Shown piece after piece: positions 10,383 through 20,264 of a DNA stretch of 64,000 nt; the first letter of the stretch is position 1; every line of letters starts with the position of its first letter. Where the stretch lies: assembly GCF_003013395.1 (NCBI RefSeq), contig NZ_PXZM01000022.1, positions 62,001-126,000 on the forward strand. The letters run 5' to 3'. Below the pieces are notes generated by a model that was not told where the DNA came from, made no database searches, and saw only the letters and a list, made by a program, of their open reading frames with translations. The position numbers and the translations under genes are program-made. This stretch comes from Brevibacillus fortis. GTDB lineage: Bacteria; Bacillota; Bacilli; Brevibacillales; Brevibacillaceae.

Positions 10383-10955
10383 TCATCGTCCACTCCATTG
10401 GAATTCGCCATAGGTGGACACTACACTGTTATACTCTGCCAAATTCCGAATGCGAATCCCTCGTTTCAGATTCTCCCATTCCTCTTTTGGCAGACTCGCT
10501 TCCATTTTCGCCGTATCAATTCGATAAAAGGTTTGCACGACATCTTGTTCAGCAGGCAGGCCATGAAACAGGGCAAGCATGCCGTCCGCCGCTATTCCGA
10601 TATGTCCATTTTCTTTGCACGCTGGCGCTATATCCTGCTCTCGCTTCATCAGGGTCATCTTGATAGGTTCTGCACGGACAATTTCCCAACCATTGTAATT
10701 GCCCATGATGTCTGCCAGTTGATTGGTACGAACTGACACCTGTTCTTCCTCTCGCACTCCACACAAATAATGGCGAGCTAAAACCAACTCGTACGACGTA
10801 CCCGCGACTACGTCCGCTTTGCCTGCATGGGTCAGTAAGCGAGCAAGAAGCGAATCATTTCCGTCCTTTCCTACTAACAGAATGCCGACTACGACTCCCG
10901 TGGCTAATGCAGCACCCCAGGTAGCGTATACCATCCACTTTTTCTTCTCAGTCAC
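10383..10955 (-). CDS. bofC: Forespore regulator BofC
   Basis: A 190-residue protein with one N-terminal membrane or signal helix (about residues 7-27). The C-terminal half carries BofC-type sequence: DIAPACKENGHIGIAADG followed by a phenylalanine/tyrosine-rich segment ending in FYRID, and KRGIRIRNLAEYNSV. BofC is exported from the forespore and restrains the SpoIVB protease, which controls the SpoIVFA/SpoIVFB checkpoint; both of those genes are also in this window. In B. subtilis bofC sits beside ruvAB and safA, as here. Translation starts from MTEKKKW. Confidence 0.85.
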   Translation of the reverse strand: MTEKKKWMVYATWGAALATGVVVGILLVGKDGNDSLLARLLTHAGKADVVAGTSYELVLARHYLCGVREEEQVSVRTNQLADIMGNYNGWEIVRAEPIKMTLMKREQDIAPACKENGHIGIAADGMLALFHGLPAEQDVVQTFYRIDTAKMEASLPKEEWENLKRGIRIRNLAEYNSVVSTYGEFQWSGR

Positions 10956-11053
10956 ACTGAACCCCTTCTCTATAGTCTTTTCTTCCTATTATTTCCACAA
11001 GAGAAGAGGGACATACGCGACCATTGGGGGATTGACCTTTTATTTTTTTATTT

Positions 11054-11081
11054 TTGTCAATACAAAAAATTAATATACTAT
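11054..11081 (+). promoter_or_regulatory. Possible promoter of the 5'-nucleotidase gene
   Basis: TTGTCA and TACTAT are spaced 16 bases within a very A/T-rich stretch about 90 bases before the start. TATACT nearby would be spaced only 14. No better candidate is seen, but A/T-rich DNA throws up such matches easily. Confidence 0.35.
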
Positions 11082-11169
11082 TTCATCAAGCTATCTATCC
11101 AGCGTCCGAATCTAGTGATAAACTAATTTTGCTTGGCATTATTGTAAACTTATGGAGGTCATTTCAAAC

Positions 11170-13158
11170 ATGAAAAAAACGAACAAAAAAATGCTGACTG
11201 CTTTCCTCCTCAGCACTTCTTTGGTTGTTGGCGCACTCTCTTTTCCTCTTACTCCTGTAAGCGCGCAAACAGATTCTGTCCTCAAGCTCCGCCTGTTGGA
11301 AACGACAGATATCCACACTAACATCGTTAACTATGACTACTATCAAGACAAAAACACAGACGAGTTCGGCCTTGCAAAAACAGCTACATTGGTTAAAAAA
11401 GCAAGAGAAGAAGTGAAAAACAGCATCCTGATCGACAACGGTGACTTGTTGCAAGGAAACCCATTGGGCGACTACGTAGCAAAAATTGATCCGTTGAAAG
11501 CTGGCGAGACTCACCCTGCTTACAAAGCAATGAACCTGATGGACTACGATGTTGCCAATATCGGTAACCACGAGTTCAACTTTGGTTTGGAGTTCTTGGA
11601 CACCAGCTTGAAAGGTGCGAAATTCCCTTACATAAACTCCAACGTCTATGTAGACGACAAGGACAAAAACCCTGACAACGACAAAAACAAGTACACTCCT
11701 TACGAAATCTTGGAGCGCACATTTAAAGATGAGAACGGTAAAGATGTAAAACTCAAAGTGGGCGTAATCGGTTTTGTTCCGCCACAAATCATGCAGTGGG
11801 ACAAGGCTCACCTGGAAGGAAAAGTAATTGCGAAGGACCTCGTGGAAACCGCAAACAAATTCGTACCTGAAATGAAGAAAAAAGGTGCGGACATCATCAT
11901 CGCGGTTCCTCACTCCGGAATCGGCCCTGTTGAGGGTGGTGCCCAATTGGAAAACGCTAGCTACCAGCTGAGCAAAGTAGATGGTATCGATGCGATCCTG
12001 TTTGGACACTCCCACTCCGTATTCCCTGGTCCTGGATTCGACAAAATTCCAGGCGTTGATGCAGAAAAAGGAACAATCAACGGCAAACCAGCAGTGATGC
12101 CTGGCTTCTGGGGTAACCACCTCGGCGTAATCGACCTGACGCTGAAACAAGAAAACGGAAAATGGAAAGTGGCTGAGTCCGCTACTAAAGTAGTTCCGAT
12201 CTACGACAAAGCAAACAAAGCATCCTTGGCTGATGCAGACAAAGCAATCGTAGATGCAGTGAAAGAAGATCACGATAAAACAGTGGAATGGGTTCGTTCT
12301 GCTGTTGGGAAAACATCTTCCCCGATCTACAGCTACTTTGCACTCGTGCAAGATGATCCATCTATCCAAATCGTAACCAATGCACAAAAATGGTTCGTTG
12401 AGAAAAACGTGAAGGGTACAGAATACGAAGGCATTCCAGTTCTGTCTGCTGGTGCACCATTTAAAGCAGGAGGCCGTAACGGTGTAAGCTACTACTCCAA
12501 TATCCCAGCTGGTACGATCGCCATCAAAAACGTATCTGACCTGTACATCTACCCGAACACATTGAAAGCTGTTCTGGTCGATGGAGCAACGGTGAAAGAA
12601 TGGTTGGAGCGCTCCGCTGGACAGTTCAACCAAATCGATGTGAAGAAAACCGAAGAGCAAGCGCTTGTCAACGAGACTTTCCCAACTTACAACTTTGACG
12701 TAATCGACGGTGTTACTTATCAAATCGATGTAACCCAACCGTCCAAATACGCTGTAGATGGAAAAGTAGCAAACAAAGATGCAAACCGCATCAAAAATCT
12801 GTCTTACGATGGCAAACCAGTAAAACCTGAAGACAAATTCATCGTTGTAACCAACAACTACCGTGCAAGCGGAGGCGGTGCGTTCCCAGGTCTGGATGGC
12901 AAAAACATCGTAATCGATTCTCCAGATGAAAACCGTCAAATCGTAATCGACTACATCCTGAACCAAAAAAATATCGACCCAGCAGCAGACAACAACTGGT
13001 CTTTTGCTCCAGTAGATGCGAAGCTGAACGTTACATTCACTTCTTCTCCTGAAGCGAAACCATTCGCTGAAAAAATGTCCCACATCAAGTTTATTAATGT
13101 GTTGGAAACTGGCTTCGCGAAATTCTCTATTGATTTGTCCAAGCCTGCTTCCAAGTAA
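11170..13158 (+). CDS. Secreted 5'-nucleotidase / 2',3'-cyclic-nucleotide phosphodiesterase
   Basis: A 662-residue exported metallophosphoesterase. A signal peptide (MKKTNKKM, hydrophobic core, VSAQ) precedes the calcineurin-like domain, whose metal-binding motifs are LLETTDIHTN, DNGDLLQGNPLGDY, GNHEFNFG, PHSG and GHSHSVFPG. The C-terminal 5'-nucleotidase domain follows, with RNGVSYYSN and the substrate-stacking region around GGGAFPG. The pattern fits the CpdB/YfkN type, which hydrolyses cyclic and mono-nucleotides outside the cell for phosphate and nucleoside salvage. The ATG at 11170 follows GGAGGT by 10 bases; an ATG at 11152 has no ribosome binding site. It ends at a strong terminator. 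Confidence 0.9.
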   Translation: MKKTNKKMLTAFLLSTSLVVGALSFPLTPVSAQTDSVLKLRLLETTDIHTNIVNYDYYQDKNTDEFGLAKTATLVKKAREEVKNSILIDNGDLLQGNPLGDYVAKIDPLKAGETHPAYKAMNLMDYDVANIGNHEFNFGLEFLDTSLKGAKFPYINSNVYVDDKDKNPDNDKNKYTPYEILERTFKDENGKDVKLKVGVIGFVPPQIMQWDKAHLEGKVIAKDLVETANKFVPEMKKKGADIIIAVPHSGIGPVEGGAQLENASYQLSKVDGIDAILFGHSHSVFPGPGFDKIPGVDAEKGTINGKPAVMPGFWGNHLGVIDLTLKQENGKWKVAESATKVVPIYDKANKASLADADKAIVDAVKEDHDKTVEWVRSAVGKTSSPIYSYFALVQDDPSIQIVTNAQKWFVEKNVKGTEYEGIPVLSAGAPFKAGGRNGVSYYSNIPAGTIAIKNVSDLYIYPNTLKAVLVDGATVKEWLERSAGQFNQIDVKKTEEQALVNETFPTYNFDVIDGVTYQIDVTQPSKYAVDGKVANKDANRIKNLSYDGKPVKPEDKFIVVTNNYRASGGGAFPGLDGKNIVIDSPDENRQIVIDYILNQKNIDPAADNNWSFAPVDAKLNVTFTSSPEAKPFAEKMSHIKFINVLETGFAKFSIDLSKPASK

Positions 13159-13173
13159 GTTTGTCACCAACAC

Positions 13174-13207
13174 AAACATCCCTCTTTCGAGAGGGATGTT
13201 TTGTTTT
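13174..13207. terminator. Strong terminator after the 5'-nucleotidase gene
   Basis: AACATCCCTCT and AGAGGGATGTT make a perfect 11-bp stem with a stable TTCG loop, then TTGTTTT. Its A-rich left flank may also serve the converging CotS-family gene. Confidence 0.9.
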
Positions 13208-14234
13208 ATCCGACAAAATGGTAATGACCCCATGGAGAGCGCTGGAAAATTCGTTCTCCGTCGTTTAAAAAGCGTTGGCGATTCGCCATCACTTTGCCTT
13301 CCATTTGGAGCAGCTGCATGACGCCCCGCATGTGGTAGCCTGGGCGATGGCTATACAAGCCCGTTACCTCCCGCAAAAAATTATCTGGATAGCGAAGCAA
13401 TTGATGAACAGCCCAAATCTGTGTATCCGATAAATAGTTGACGTTACTATAGGCTTCCATCGCTTCCACAAAGGAATCCATACGGTACTCTTGCATCAAT
13501 AGCATCCGCGACATCAATTGTACGAGGTCAACAAGCTGAAGATCATGGCCTACTGTATCAAGGTCAATCAAATAGCAACTGCCTCGCTCCGTAAGCAAGA
13601 AGTTATGACTCGCCACGTCTCTGTGTGCGAGTGTCCCCCTCTCCATCGCTAAAAACATTTCTGGTGTCAAAGGCAACTTGTAGGCAGATTGCAGCAGCTC
13701 CTTGCCATCTTGAAGGACGTGATCTGCCTGTTGGGAAATGAGTTGCTCCAGTTTGCTCTGGGGTCCTTTATGTTCGATCGACCACATCAACCGCTCAAAG
13801 TATTCCAAGCGGCTCTCCCATTTATCTAAAAGAGCCGTTTTTCCTTCATACACATACGAATGGGCAATAGGAAAGCCCTGAGCTGCAACATGAAAACGTG
13901 CCAATGCTTCTGCTGTTTTTTTGACATCGAAAAGAGAAGCGTTATCTGCTTCCTGCCCATCAATCATTTTCATGATGGTGTAATGACGGTCTTCAAATGC
14001 AAAAATTTTGGACCCTTCATGATTCCCCACATATTGCACGGTATGATGAAAGCCCTTCTCATGTAGTGCATCCGCTAACTCAGTCACCCACACAGCTTTT
14101 TCGACCTGCTTATATCCCTTGAGTATCCAGTGGCCCCGGTCTGTTTTTAACAGGTTGACGTTTCGCTTCGGCTTCACCCCGTAGATTTGACAGCGAAAAG
14201 CCTTTTCAATGATGGATAAGATTTCTTTGTTCAT
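13206..14234 (-). CDS. CotS-family spore coat kinase-like protein
   Basis: A 342-residue protein of the CotS/YutH group, which has the fold of aminoglycoside/choline phosphotransferases. An N-terminal lobe has VNLLKTDRGHWILKGY; the catalytic-loop equivalent is TLAHRDVASHNFLLT and the metal-binding aspartate lies in CYLIDLDTVGHD. The HRD and D(F)D-like residues are kept, so it may bind nucleotide. CotS proteins associate with the inner spore coat in Bacillus. It follows safA directly (12 bases between stop and start), which supports a coat role. Two paralogues lie at 53.7-55.6 kb. Confidence 0.8.
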   Translation of the reverse strand: MNKEILSIIEKAFRCQIYGVKPKRNVNLLKTDRGHWILKGYKQVEKAVWVTELADALHEKGFHHTVQYVGNHEGSKIFAFEDRHYTIMKMIDGQEADNASLFDVKKTAEALARFHVAAQGFPIAHSYVYEGKTALLDKWESRLEYFERLMWSIEHKGPQSKLEQLISQQADHVLQDGKELLQSAYKLPLTPEMFLAMERGTLAHRDVASHNFLLTERGSCYLIDLDTVGHDLQLVDLVQLMSRMLLMQEYRMDSFVEAMEAYSNVNYLSDTQIWAVHQLLRYPDNFLREVTGLYSHRPGYHMRGVMQLLQMEGKVMANRQRFLNDGERIFQRSPWGHYHFVG

Positions 14235-14246
14235 CCCATACCCTCT

Positions 14247-15914
14247 TTAGTAAGAAGAGGATTCTTCATGCCCATCTCCCCAGTTCGGCCAAACCCCTTG
14301 TTCAGGCATGGAAGCCATACACGGGGAAGGCGGAAACATCTTGTTATTGTGAATCTCCTGTGGAGAACGATTGTACTTGCCTTTTCGGCCTTTGTACTCC
14401 GGGACTTCAGAAGAACACTCACATGAAGATGACTCCACTGGTTCCGGGCACACAGGCTTCTTCGCTCGGTGCCGCTTTAATGGCATGGGTGGAAATGGTG
14501 GTGGGCATGGATAAGGAAACGGCATCGGTCTGACCGGTGGAGGGCCGATCGGAAATGGCGTGATTGGTCGAAGGTGTTCTGGACTCACAATCGGTCGATT
14601 TGGAAAAAACGGGCGAATCCACGGGTTTCCGCACGGTGGGCACGGCGGAAATGGCGGGCATGGTGGCGGGAACGGTGGTGGGAATGGCTGGATCGGACGC
14701 ACCTGTGGTGATGGCCTGCGCTCTTGCTCTGGACTTACTTTCGTCGATGGCTTCAGCTTCTGTTGTGGGCTCACTTTAGAAGGTGGCTTGAGCTGCTGTT
14801 GTGGACTCACCTTCGAAGGCGGCTTAAGCGGTCGCAACGGGCTCACCCGTGGCGGTGGGTAGTTTGGCTGCATCGGTTGCATCGGACTTACCCGTGGTGG
14901 CGGATAGTTTGGCTGCATCGGTTGCATCGGACTTACCCGTGGCGGTGGGTAGTTCGGCTGCATCGGTTGCAACGGACTTACCTGTGGTGGATAGTTTGGG
15001 TACATCGGTTGCAACGGACTTACCTGTGGTGGATAGTTTGGCTGCATCGGTTGCAATGGACTTACCCGTGGCGGTGGATAGTTTGGCTGCATCGGTTGCA
15101 ATGGACTTACCCGTGGCGGTGGATAATTTGGCTGCGGGCAAGGTGGGCAATATGATGGCGGCCGTGTTGGCTGTAATGGCAAGACCTGTGTCGGCGGTCT
15201 ATATGGAATGTTCGGCACATTTTGATTCGGTGGAAACGCTGGTGGATAAATATACGGGCTCACTCTGGTTGGAGGTGGAGTCGGTATGAGTGGACGTATA
15301 GGAACAGGCGGAATCGGAGGCAGCACATTTGGCTTGCCGGAAATGTTCGGCGGCTTATACGGTGTTGGCTTCTCAATCGGTTCTACAGGTTTTTCGATTG
15401 GTTTTTCGATTGGTTTTTTAATCGGCTCTGTTGGTTTTGGAATCGGCCGTGTCGGTGGTGGCGGCGGTAATGTTGGTGGTGCCGTTGGCCTGACTACCTC
15501 TGGTGAAATAGTAGGGACTGGCGGCCTTGGCATCTCCTTGGGTGGTCTCGTAGGAATGGGAGCCGGCGGTCGAATAGGACGGGGCTCCTCTCTGGACTCG
15601 ATTTCCACCTCTCCTGATTCTTCCGGCTCAATTGGCCGCCTCTCGATTTGTTGCGGTACCTCCATCTCTTCCTCTTCCGTAATCGGTCTTTCTTTCACGT
15701 AAGGGGCCGCCTCACTCATTCGATGGGGGGGCGTCGTTCTTTGCTGTGGTCGGACGGGAACTTGTTTCGCCGGAATCTTGATTCTCGCTCCAGGATAAAT
15801 TGTATCGGGAGTTTTTAATTGACTATTAAGGCGTAACAGTTCTTTGTAATCGACGCCATATCTTTTGGCGATCTTCCACATCGTATCGCCTTTTTGGACG
15901 ATGTGTATTCTCAA
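14247..15914 (-). CDS. safA: Spore coat morphogenetic protein SafA
   Basis: A 555-residue protein with an N-terminal LysM domain (about residues 3-48: IHIVQKGDTMWKIAKRYGVD then YPGARIKIP), a Pro/Glu-rich linker, then a long proline-rich region with tandem repeats and a short C-terminal Cys and Asn-containing tail (YNRSPQEIHNN). SafA directs inner-coat assembly at the cortex-coat interface, LysM targeting it to the spore wall. The TTG at 15914 is the start: GGGAGGAG is 7 bases ahead and B. subtilis SafA begins at the equivalent residue. The proline-rich repeats far exceed those in the B. subtilis protein. Synteny with ruvAB and bofC supports the name. Confidence 0.88.
   Translation of the reverse strand: MRIHIVQKGDTMWKIAKRYGVDYKELLRLNSQLKTPDTIYPGARIKIPAKQVPVRPQQRTTPPHRMSEAAPYVKERPITEEEEMEVPQQIERRPIEPEESGEVEIESREEPRPIRPPAPIPTRPPKEMPRPPVPTISPEVVRPTAPPTLPPPPPTRPIPKPTEPIKKPIEKPIEKPVEPIEKPTPYKPPNISGKPNVLPPIPPVPIRPLIPTPPPTRVSPYIYPPAFPPNQNVPNIPYRPPTQVLPLQPTRPPSYCPPCPQPNYPPPRVSPLQPMQPNYPPPRVSPLQPMQPNYPPQVSPLQPMYPNYPPQVSPLQPMQPNYPPPRVSPMQPMQPNYPPPRVSPMQPMQPNYPPPRVSPLRPLKPPSKVSPQQQLKPPSKVSPQQKLKPSTKVSPEQERRPSPQVRPIQPFPPPFPPPCPPFPPCPPCGNPWIRPFFPNRPIVSPEHLRPITPFPIGPPPVRPMPFPYPCPPPFPPMPLKRHRAKKPVCPEPVESSSCECSSEVPEYKGRKGKYNRSPQEIHNNKMFPPSPCMASMPEQGVWPNWGDGHEESSSY
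14846..15140 (-). repeat. Tandem 42-48-bp repeats inside safA
   Basis: Seven imperfect copies of a unit encoding QPNYPPPRVSPLQPM (13-16 residues) run head to tail, followed upstream in coordinate terms by three or four shorter KPPSKVSPQQ-type units. DNA copies are nearly identical, so copy number probably varies among strains. Confidence 0.85.
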
Positions 15915-16013
15915 TGTTTTTCTCCTCCCTTGCACCAAACTCCCTAACATCGTATGCAGTCATGGGCGTTTTGCTCCTTGACGCCACTCCTTTGTTGGGA
16001 GGGAGCAGAAAAA

Positions 16014-16045
16014 GAAAAAACCAATCCCTCTAGGAATTGGTCTGA
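16014..16045 (-). terminator. Terminator of the thr/phe operon, overlapping the pheA stop
   Basis: Minus-strand ACCAAT and ATTGGT (extended by neighbouring bases) form a hairpin followed by TTTTTTC. The ascending stem encodes the last codons of pheA and the TAG stop lies in the loop region. Confidence 0.8.
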
Positions 16046-16893
16046 TGCATATAAAATGGATACGTCCCGAGCTGACGAACTTGACAACCAATGGCTTCAA
16101 TCTCCGCAAACGCTCCTGGTAGCAAAACGTCGTCCATCTTCTGCTCAATGTCGATGACAAAAAAATAGCTTCCGAGTGCTTTTTTCGTCGGACGTGATTC
16201 GATACGAGACAAGTTGACTTTTCTCCAAGCAAAAGCAGCCAGCACTTGATACAAGGCTCCTGGGAAATCTTCCGGCAGCGTGACCAGTATTGTCGTCTTT
16301 TCCTTGCGAGATACCGGCAGATCAAGACTTTCCTGACCGACAAGAACAAAGCGCGTGTAGTTATTCGAATAATCTTGAATTTGTTCACGCGCAAACTCCA
16401 GTGGATAGATCTCTACATTTAATCGAGTACCTACAGCAGCCCACGGCTCTTCTGGATGCTCACTCACCATTTTTGCAGCCAATGCCGTACTGTTTACCGT
16501 TTCGATCGCTGCTCCTGGCAAATTCTCACGCAAAAAGTTATGGCTTTGTGCAATCGCTTGAGGATGTGACAACACTCTCGTAATCGCTGACAAAGGCAAC
16601 GGGTGCTCTCTTTTTGCCACCAGCAAGTTTTGCGTAATGGGCAGTGCAAGCTCTGCCAAAATGGGCAGATCTACTTCGTGAATGAGCCAATCCAATGTGG
16701 AATTGACTGTTCCTTCAATGGAGTTTTCCATCGGTACGACACCATATGCCACTTCATTTTTGGAAACAGCGTCTAGTACTTCAATAATACTTGGGTACGG
16801 AACGAAAGATAGCTTTTGTCCGAGCGACAATATTCTCGCTGCTTCTTCGGTGAAGGTTCCACGCGGTCCTAGAAAAGCAAGTTTCTTCTCCAT
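16030..16893 (-). CDS. pheA: Prephenate dehydratase
   Basis: A 287-residue stand-alone prephenate dehydratase that turns prephenate into phenylpyruvate for phenylalanine. The N-terminal catalytic part begins FLGPRGTFTEEAA and includes the NNYTRF motif with the catalytic threonine; a C-terminal ACT domain (GALYQVLAAF, IESRPTK) provides phenylalanine feedback control. AGGAG precedes the ATG. It is the last gene of pheB-hom-thrC-thrB-pheA; in B. subtilis pheA directly follows pheB. Confidence 0.96.
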   Translation of the reverse strand: MEKKLAFLGPRGTFTEEAARILSLGQKLSFVPYPSIIEVLDAVSKNEVAYGVVPMENSIEGTVNSTLDWLIHEVDLPILAELALPITQNLLVAKREHPLPLSAITRVLSHPQAIAQSHNFLRENLPGAAIETVNSTALAAKMVSEHPEEPWAAVGTRLNVEIYPLEFAREQIQDYSNNYTRFVLVGQESLDLPVSRKEKTTILVTLPEDFPGALYQVLAAFAWRKVNLSRIESRPTKKALGSYFFVIDIEQKMDDVLLPGAFAEIEAIGCQVRQLGTYPFYMHQTNS

Positions 16894-16915
16894 GGCTACT
16901 CCTATCCACTATGCT

Positions 16916-17845
16916 CTATCTCTGATGGATTTCTACCTGTACGCCATTTTCGTCTGGTTGCAAGATCATCACGCGGTACGAGATGTCGTGCCCTTTCATC
17001 ACTCTGTCCACAAATGCACGCAGCTTCTCTAATTCTTCATCCGAAGAGAAAAAGCAGAGGATCGTCGGTCCAGCACCACTCAAAGCAGCCCCCAGTGCGC
17101 CGTGTTCAGTCGCTTTGTCCAGGATTTCGTTCAGGCCAGGTACAAGCTTTGCTCGATACGGCTGATGCAGCCGATCAGACATTGCCCGCCCCATCAGGTC
17201 TAGTCTGCCTTGTGCCAGTGCAGCAACCAGCAAACTACTATGACCCACATTATATACAACATCCTCTCTGCTGTACACATGCGGCAAGACGTTCCGCGCT
17301 TTTTCTGTCGAGAGCATGAATTCTGGGATCACGACGAGCGTCTGCAATCCCGCAGGGGCAGAAAACCGTACATAAGGAATGGGTTCCCCAGGTACTTCAG
17401 GCATCGTCGCAACAATGATACCGCCAAACATCGAAGCTCCTGCATTATCCGGATGCCCTTCCAGGCGTGTTGCCTTTTCAAACAACTGTTCACGAGTAAA
17501 TGGTTCGCCAGCGAGATGGTTGGCTGCTACGAGTGCACCTACAATCGCTGCAGCACTGCTCCCCAATCCCCTGGTCAGGGGAGCGTCACTGGAAGCGCGG
17601 ATCGCGAGCTCAGGAATGGCGAGACCAGCTTCCTGAAACAAACCCGCCGCAACTTTGTAGAGAAGATTGTTTTTGTCCGTCGGTGTTCCTTGCAGCTCCT
17701 CGCCTACCATCTCCACTGTCGTATGCTCACTGATTTCCATTTCTACGACAGAATACAACTGGAAAGCCATTCCCAGCGCATCGAATCCCGGTCCCAGATT
17801 CGCTGTCGTTGCCGGTATAGTTACTTTTACACGTCGTCCATTCAT
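16916..17845 (-). CDS. thrB: Homoserine kinase
   Basis: A 309-residue GHMP-family kinase that phosphorylates homoserine. The N-terminus has [17 protein letters not shown]; the phosphate-binding loop is [15 protein letters not shown], and the C-terminal GHMP motif is [15 protein letters not shown]. The ATG overlaps the thrC stop by four bases. It supplies O-phosphohomoserine to ThrC, encoded just upstream. Confidence 0.97.
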   Translation of the reverse strand: MNGRRVKVTIPATTANLGPGFDALGMAFQLYSVVEMEISEHTTVEMVGEELQGTPTDKNNLLYKVAAGLFQEAGLAIPELAIRASSDAPLTRGLGSSAAAIVGALVAANHLAGEPFTREQLFEKATRLEGHPDNAGASMFGGIIVATMPEVPGEPIPYVRFSAPAGLQTLVVIPEFMLSTEKARNVLPHVYSREDVVYNVGHSSLLVAALAQGRLDLMGRAMSDRLHQPYRAKLVPGLNEILDKATEHGALGAALSGAGPTILCFFSSDEELEKLRAFVDRVMKGHDISYRVMILQPDENGVQVEIHQR

Positions 17846-18924
17846 GATACAAATTCTCTCCCACCTTGACGAACCAGCTCCATCACAGCTTCATGTGTCG
17901 CCGGAACAGAACGTGGCTCTTCACCTACCAGCTTCAACGCGATATTCGGATCTTTCAGTCCGTTTCCAGTCAGTACGCATACGATCTGACTGCCAGGTTG
18001 AAGCCTTCCAGCCTCATGTAGCTTGATAATACCAGCCAGCGATGCTGCCGAGGCAGGCTCACAAAACACCCCTTCACTCTTGGCCAGCAAATGATACGCG
18101 TGCAATATTTCTTCGTCCGTCACACTATCGACGAGACCGCTTGATTTCGAAATGGCATTCAAAGCGCCATCCTTGCTCGCCGGGTTGCCGATGCGAATAG
18201 CTGTCGCAATCGTTTCAGGGTTGGCTACTGGTTCGCCATGAACCAACGGAGCTGCACCCGCTGCTTGGAATCCGTACATCTTAGGCAAACGACTCGATTT
18301 TTTGGCTGCGAAATATTCCTCGAAGCCCTTCCAGTATGCTGTAATGTTACCTGCGTTGCCAACTGGAATCGCCAAAATTTCAGGTGCGTCTGACAGCGCA
18401 TCGCACACTTCAAATGCCCCGGTCTTTTGTCCTTCGATCCGGTATGGGTTCACGGAATTCACCAGTGTAATCGGCTCTTTCGCTGTGATTTCGCGAACGA
18501 TATCCAGCGCTTCATCAAAATTACCGTCAATAGCGATGACTTCTGCACCATAGGCGATAGCCTGTGCCAGCTTGCCCAGCGCGATATTGCCATTCGGGAT
18601 CAGGACGATGCAACGCAAACCTGAGCGTGCCGCATACGCCGCTGCTGCTGCTGATGTATTCCCCGTCGAAGCGCACATGATCGTGTTGCTTCCCTCTTCT
18701 ACCGCTTTGGCTACAGCCATGACCATGCCTCTATCTTTGAAAGAGCCTGTCGGATTGAGCCCCTCGTACTTGACGTACAGCTCCACCCCAAATTGTTTGG
18801 ATAGGTTCGGGGCATGGATCAGAGGAGTGTTTCCTTCATGCAAACTGATCAATGGAGTTTTTTCGGTAATCGGGAGAAATTCCCGGTAACGTGCCAGGAT
18901 GCCAGACTGTCGATCAGAACCCAT
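17842..18924 (-). CDS. thrC: Threonine synthase
   Basis: A 360-residue PLP enzyme that converts O-phosphohomoserine to threonine. The lysine that binds PLP lies in [10 protein letters not shown]; the phosphate loop is in [14 protein letters not shown], and [12 protein letters not shown] gives the cofactor ring contacts. The size fits the short, bacterial class. The start overlaps the hom stop as TAATG, so the two are translationally coupled. Confidence 0.96.
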   Translation of the reverse strand: MGSDRQSGILARYREFLPITEKTPLISLHEGNTPLIHAPNLSKQFGVELYVKYEGLNPTGSFKDRGMVMAVAKAVEEGSNTIMCASTGNTSAAAAAYAARSGLRCIVLIPNGNIALGKLAQAIAYGAEVIAIDGNFDEALDIVREITAKEPITLVNSVNPYRIEGQKTGAFEVCDALSDAPEILAIPVGNAGNITAYWKGFEEYFAAKKSSRLPKMYGFQAAGAAPLVHGEPVANPETIATAIRIGNPASKDGALNAISKSSGLVDSVTDEEILHAYHLLAKSEGVFCEPASAASLAGIIKLHEAGRLQPGSQIVCVLTGNGLKDPNIALKLVGEEPRSVPATHEAVMELVRQGGREFVS

Positions 18925-20225
18925 TATTTGTCCCCTCCTTCTACACGGTAGCAGCTCTGCACAGTTGATACGATATCCATCTGTTCCATGTAAGCCAGTA
19001 CCGCATCCATGTCACTTTTGGAAGACATGTGTGTAATCATGATAATCTCCGCTTCACGTCCATTGTTAAACGGCTGCTGGATGACCTGCTCAAGGGAAAT
19101 ATTTTTGTCAGCCAAAAGCTGTGTAATTTGAGCAAGAACACCGCGTTTATCTGCAACTACGATGCGCAAGAAGTATTTAGAGAATTTTTCGCTGTCTTCT
19201 TTCAATACTTTTTCTTTGTATGGAGCAACCATTCCGCGTCCATTCACTCCTAGCTTTCTGTTTTTGACGACAGTGACCAGGTCAGACACAACGGCGGTAG
19301 CAGTCGGCAATTCACCTGCGCCCGGCCCGTAAAACATGGTTTCTCCTACTGCTTCCCCATGTACGTACACGGCATTAAAGACGCCATTTACGGAAGCGAG
19401 TGGATGGGATTTCGGAACCAGAGTCGGCTGCACACTTACCTCAATCGCCTCTTCGTCACGACGAGCCAGTCCGAGCAGCTTGATTTCATAGCCCAGTTGC
19501 TTGCCATAGGCGATATCTTCCTTGCTCACGGAGCTGATCCCTTTTACGTCCACATCTTCGAGTTTCATCGGTACACGGAAGCCCAATGTTGCCAGAATCG
19601 CCATTTTGCGGGCGGCATCAAAGCCTTCCACATCGGAGGTAGGGTCTTGCTCCGCATAGCCCAGCGCTTGCGCTTCTTTCAATACCTCGCTATAGTCCGC
19701 GCCTTCCTGACTCATTTTGGTCATGATGTAATTGGTGGTCCCGTTGACGATTCCCATCATTTTCGCGATACGGTCTGAGGAGAACCCTTCTACTAACGCA
19801 CGTAAAATCGGTATTCCACCTGCCACGCTTGCCTCGTAGAAAACGTCACAGCCCTTTTCTTGCGCCTTCTCTAAAATTTCGGCGCCGTGCAAAGCCATCA
19901 GATCTTTGTTGGCTGTTACTACGTGCTTGCCTCGTTCGAGTGCACCCAAAATGTATTCCTTTGCAGGGTGAATTCCGCCAATCACTTCTACGATGACTTC
20001 AATTTCTGGATCATCCAAAAGACTAGCTGGATCAGTGGTCAGTGCGCTCTCCATGGATGGAATATTGCGAGATTTTTCCGCGTCCTTAACAAGAATGCGG
20101 GAAATCTCTATACTGAGGCCGGTTTGCTTTTGCAAATCCTCCTGATGCGCTTGAATAATGCGTACTACACCAGTCCCGACTGTCCCAAAACCCATTAATC
20201 CCAATTTAATGCTCTGCTTCTCCAT
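18924..20225 (-). CDS. hom: Homoserine dehydrogenase
   Basis: A 433-residue enzyme reducing aspartate semialdehyde to homoserine, the branch point to threonine and methionine. An N-terminal Rossmann fold ([13 protein letters not shown]), the catalytic domain with [14 protein letters not shown] and [14 protein letters not shown], and a C-terminal ACT domain (about residues 350-425) for threonine feedback are visible. GGGGAGAG precedes the ATG. First of the hom-thrC-thrB trio, 39 bases downstream of pheB with no terminator between. Confidence 0.97.
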   Translation of the reverse strand: MEKQSIKLGLMGFGTVGTGVVRIIQAHQEDLQKQTGLSIEISRILVKDAEKSRNIPSMESALTTDPASLLDDPEIEVIVEVIGGIHPAKEYILGALERGKHVVTANKDLMALHGAEILEKAQEKGCDVFYEASVAGGIPILRALVEGFSSDRIAKMMGIVNGTTNYIMTKMSQEGADYSEVLKEAQALGYAEQDPTSDVEGFDAARKMAILATLGFRVPMKLEDVDVKGISSVSKEDIAYGKQLGYEIKLLGLARRDEEAIEVSVQPTLVPKSHPLASVNGVFNAVYVHGEAVGETMFYGPGAGELPTATAVVSDLVTVVKNRKLGVNGRGMVAPYKEKVLKEDSEKFSKYFLRIVVADKRGVLAQITQLLADKNISLEQVIQQPFNNGREAEIIMITHMSSKSDMDAVLAYMEQMDIVSTVQSCYRVEGGDK

Positions 20226-20264
20226 GTCTCTCTCCCCTGCCTTTTCTTTGATTATTTTTTTTGC

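Noticed and set aside
11164..13233. 689-codon open frame antisense to the 5'-nucleotidase gene
   Set aside because: It has no ribosome binding site, its translation is rich in Phe, Val, Cys and Tyr without motifs, and it mirrors the strong coding bias of the sense gene.
14724..15289. Repetitive plus-strand frames and a possible CRISPR-like array over safA
   Set aside because: The regular 42-48-bp periodicity comes from the proline repeats of safA; there are no unique spacers between identical direct repeats.
17210..17869. 219-codon plus-strand open frame over thrB
   Set aside because: Antisense shadow of thrB; no start context and low-complexity product.
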